In this document: in pieces, positions 62,168 to 64,000 of the stretch
Position numbering within the stretch: the first letter of the stretch is position 1
Layout of the letters: every line of letters begins with the position of its first letter
Source: Christiangramia salexigens
GTDB lineage: Bacteria; Bacteroidota; Bacteroidia; Flavobacteriales; Flavobacteriaceae
Assembly: GCF_001889005.1 (NCBI RefSeq)
Contig: NZ_CP018153.1
Coordinates: forward strand, 1,274,501 to 1,338,500
Length of the DNA: 64,000 nucleotides
Direction of reading: 5' to 3'
Position numbers and translations under genes: made by a program
Notes under the pieces: model-generated
Databases searched by the model: none
The model's input: only the letters and a program-made list of their open reading frames with translations
What the model was told of the DNA's origin: nothing

Positions 62168-63796
62168 ATGGATATCAACTTCAATAAAAATGAAGACTAC
62201 AATAAGCTTTTGGTTTCTACTTTAAAACAAAAGCTGGGAAAAGTTAAACTTGGCGGTGGCGAAAAACGTATCGAAAAGCATCATTCCAAAGGAAAGATGA
62301 CTGCCAGAGAACGAATTGATTTTCTTCTGGATAACCCAGAAAATTCTATAGAGATCGGAGCCTTTGCAGGTGACGGAATGTACGAGGAGCACGGAGGCTG
62401 CCCTAGTGGTGGTGTTGTGGTTAAGATTGGATATGTCTCAGGCAAACAATGTATCGTTGTTGCAAATGATGCAACGGTTAAAGCCGGTGCCTGGTTCCCA
62501 ATTACAGGGAAAAAGAATCTTAGAGCTCAGGAGATCGCAATAGAAAACCGTCTACCTATCATTTACCTTGTTGATAGTGCGGGTGTATATCTGCCAATGC
62601 AAGACGAAATTTTCCCCGACAAAGAACATTTTGGAAGAATTTTCCGAAACAATGCGGTAATGAGCAGCATGGGAATCACCCAAATTGCTGCAGTAATGGG
62701 AAGTTGCGTGGCCGGTGGCGCTTACCTGCCTATCATGAGCGATGAGGCGCTCATCGTAGAAAAGACAGGGAGTATATTTCTTGCCGGGAGTTACCTTGTA
62801 AAAGCTGCTATTGGTGAATCTATAGATAATGAAACCCTTGGTGGAGCAACCACACATAGTGAAATAAGTGGTGTTACAGACTACAAAGCCAAAGATGATA
62901 AGGATGCTCTTACGCGTATCCAGAAAATCATGGATAAGATTGGTGACTTCGATAAGGCAGGTTATAGTCACACTAAACCAGTGAAGCCAAAGGAAAAACA
63001 GGAGGATATCTATGGAATTCTTCCTAAAAAACGAAGCGATCAATACGATATGCACGAGATCATTAATCGCCTTGTGGATGGATCTGAATTTGAAGAATAT
63101 AAAGAGGGTTATGGTCAGTCTATTATAACCGGATATGCCCGCATAGATGGTTGGGCCGTTGGTATCGTTGCGAATCAGCGAAAGATCGTGAAGACTAAAA
63201 AAGGTGAGATGCAGTTTGGAGGAGTGATCTATTCAGATTCAGCAGATAAGGCCACACGATTTATTGCAAATTGTAATCAGAAGAAAATTCCTCTGGTGTT
63301 CTTGCAGGATGTAACAGGTTTCATGGTAGGAAGCAAAAGCGAGCATGGCGGAATTATTAAGGATGGTGCAAAGATGGTTAATGCGGTAAGCAATTCTGTA
63401 GTGCCAAAATTTACTGTCATCATAGGTAACAGCTACGGTGCGGGTAACTACGCGATGTGTGGAAAAGCTTATGACCCTAGACTTATAGTTGCTTGGCCAA
63501 GTGCTGAGCTTGCAGTAATGGGTGGAACACAGGCGGCAAAAGTTCTTGCTCAGATTGAAACCGCTGCCCTGGAAAAGAAAGGCGAAAAAGTTGACGAGAA
63601 AAAGGAGAAAGAGGTCTTTGAAAAATTAAAGGCAAAATACGATGAGCAAACCTCAGCTTATTATGCTGCTGCGAGATTATGGACCGATGCCATAATTGAC
63701 CCGCTGGATACCAGAAAATGGATCTCCATGGGTATTGAAGCGGCTAACCATGCTCCAATCGAAAAAGACTTCAATTTAGGAGTTATCCAAACCTGA
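62168..63796 (+). CDS. Acyl-CoA carboxylase beta subunit (methylcrotonyl-CoA type likely)
   Basis: The carboxyltransferase subunit of a biotin-dependent acyl-CoA carboxylase, 542 residues. N-terminal half: GKMTARERIDFLLDNP, GGCPSGGVVVKIGYVSG, and IYLVDSAGVYLPMQDEIFPD with HFGRIFRNNAVMSSMGI; C-terminal half: FLQDVTGFMVGSKSEHGGII, NSYGAGNYAMCGKAYDPR and AVMGGTQAAKVLAQIE. The PMQDEIFPDKEHFGRIF stretch is closest to methylcrotonyl-CoA carboxylase beta, pointing to leucine breakdown; propionyl- or geranyl-CoA carboxylase cannot be excluded. The biotin subunit is not in the window. The 186-base gap before it contains no gene. Confidence 0.92.
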   Translation: MDINFNKNEDYNKLLVSTLKQKLGKVKLGGGEKRIEKHHSKGKMTARERIDFLLDNPENSIEIGAFAGDGMYEEHGGCPSGGVVVKIGYVSGKQCIVVANDATVKAGAWFPITGKKNLRAQEIAIENRLPIIYLVDSAGVYLPMQDEIFPDKEHFGRIFRNNAVMSSMGITQIAAVMGSCVAGGAYLPIMSDEALIVEKTGSIFLAGSYLVKAAIGESIDNETLGGATTHSEISGVTDYKAKDDKDALTRIQKIMDKIGDFDKAGYSHTKPVKPKEKQEDIYGILPKKRSDQYDMHEIINRLVDGSEFEEYKEGYGQSIITGYARIDGWAVGIVANQRKIVKTKKGEMQFGGVIYSDSADKATRFIANCNQKKIPLVFLQDVTGFMVGSKSEHGGIIKDGAKMVNAVSNSVVPKFTVIIGNSYGAGNYAMCGKAYDPRLIVAWPSAELAVMGGTQAAKVLAQIETAALEKKGEKVDEKKEKEVFEKLKAKYDEQTSAYYAAARLWTDAIIDPLDTRKWISMGIEAANHAPIEKDFNLGVIQT

Positions 63797-63804
63797 TAAT
63801 CTAT

Positions 63805-64000
63805 ATGAATAAATATATCTTATTATTAATTGCGCTTTTGAGCAGCACTGCTCAGTTTGCTCAGGTTGTTGGATCGAATCATACAGAGTACACCAGGGCC
63901 GATACCTTACGAGGTAGTTTAAGGCCGGAACGCAGCAATTTCGATGTTTTAAAGTATCATTTAAAACTGAAGGTCGAACCTGAAGATCAATATATTTCGG
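63805..64000 (+). CDS. M1-family aminopeptidase, N-terminal part (cut by window edge)
   Basis: The frame opens at ATG 63805, eight bases after the carboxylase stop, and runs off the window. It has a signal peptide (MNKYILLLIALLSSTAQFAQ) and then FDVLKYHLKLKVEPEDQYIS, which is the first strand pair of the M1 zinc aminopeptidase N-domain. About 65 residues are visible; the zinc motif lies outside. It would be an exported peptidase. Confidence 0.75.
   Translation, partial: MNKYILLLIALLSSTAQFAQVVGSNHTEYTRADTLRGSLRPERSNFDVLKYHLKLKVEPEDQYIS

Noticed and set aside
62552..63055. 167-codon minus-strand frame
   Set aside because: Long, but fully antisense to the conserved carboxylase beta gene, with His/Ile/Phe-rich sequence and no family pattern.

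Overview
This 64 kb window is ordinary, gene-dense core chromosome of a member of the Bacteroidota, almost certainly a marine-type Flavobacteriaceae (a Gramella/Christiangramia-like genome is my inference, not shown). The evidence is the AT-rich sequence, flavobacterial gene types (DUF5606, DUF4295, DUF6503, fahA next to glyA, def-ruvX order), lipobox and secretion signals of Bacteroidota style, almost no Shine-Dalgarno sequences, and many copies of the Bacteroidota sigma-A -7 box TAnnTTTG just upstream of genes. I see no insertion sequence, prophage, integrase, CRISPR array, tRNA or rRNA. No gap between genes exceeds about 230 bases.

Layout. 1-10.1 kb: 5' part of guaA, a SnoaL-like secreted protein, a PLP decarboxylase behind the bacillithiol gene bshC, then divergent M14 and M16 secreted peptidases. 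10.1-20.8 kb, all on the minus strand: rimO, a lipoprotein amidase, ftsY, a DUF4295/L33/L28 cluster, cinA with an orphan Hpt protein, a FAH-family hydrolase, a DnaQ-type exonuclease, a 2-oxoacid dehydrogenase E2 and recR. 20.9-30.7 kb: a sodium/solute symporter, a CoA-binding protein, an ABC-F ATPase of YbiT type, a thioredoxin-like lipoprotein without its cysteines, a transaldolase-like aldolase, an SDR, the SRP RNA gene (minus strand, 27690-27788), glutamine cyclotransferase, a thioesterase and glyA. 30.8-40.3 kb: fahA, the bacilliredoxin ytxJ, clpB, a CsbD-like protein, a phytase-like esterase, a histidine phosphatase, smpB, def and ruvX. 40.4-49.2 kb: dapD, then a lipopolysaccharide-core-type glycosyltransferase and kinase group, tsaC, a CCA-adding enzyme and ctaA. 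49.2-64 kb: a PRiA4_ORF3-type acidic protein, a nucleoid-associated protein, a kinase-like unknown, an ABC exporter pair, uvrB, a fibre-like secreted protein, hsp20, DUF2254, DUF1456, ettA, DinB, a small membrane protein, an acyl-CoA carboxylase beta subunit, and the start of an M1 aminopeptidase.

How the genes work together. SRP RNA and FtsY belong to co-translational targeting. BshC and YtxJ imply bacillithiol redox chemistry. FahA is the last step of tyrosine breakdown; the E2 and the carboxylase beta subunit fit branched-chain amino acid breakdown. GT9, GT2, the Kdo-kinase-like protein and two GT4 enzymes look like an outer-core lipopolysaccharide set. RimO, L28, L33, EttA, YbiT, SmpB, Def, TsaC and the CCA enzyme serve translation.

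The most interesting signal is regulatory. The two heat-shock genes, clpB and hsp20, lie 25 kb apart on opposite strands but share one promoter layout: a sigma-54-like -24/-12 element (TGG-N8-TTGC), and upstream two GWC-N5-GWC sites exactly 32 bp apart, ending 12-13 bp before the -24 box. Other points worth checking are a candidate small structured RNA at about 22.7-22.82 kb, probable leaderless transcripts of guaA and the LPS kinase, and an unrecognised 354-residue protein that carries kinase-like motifs.
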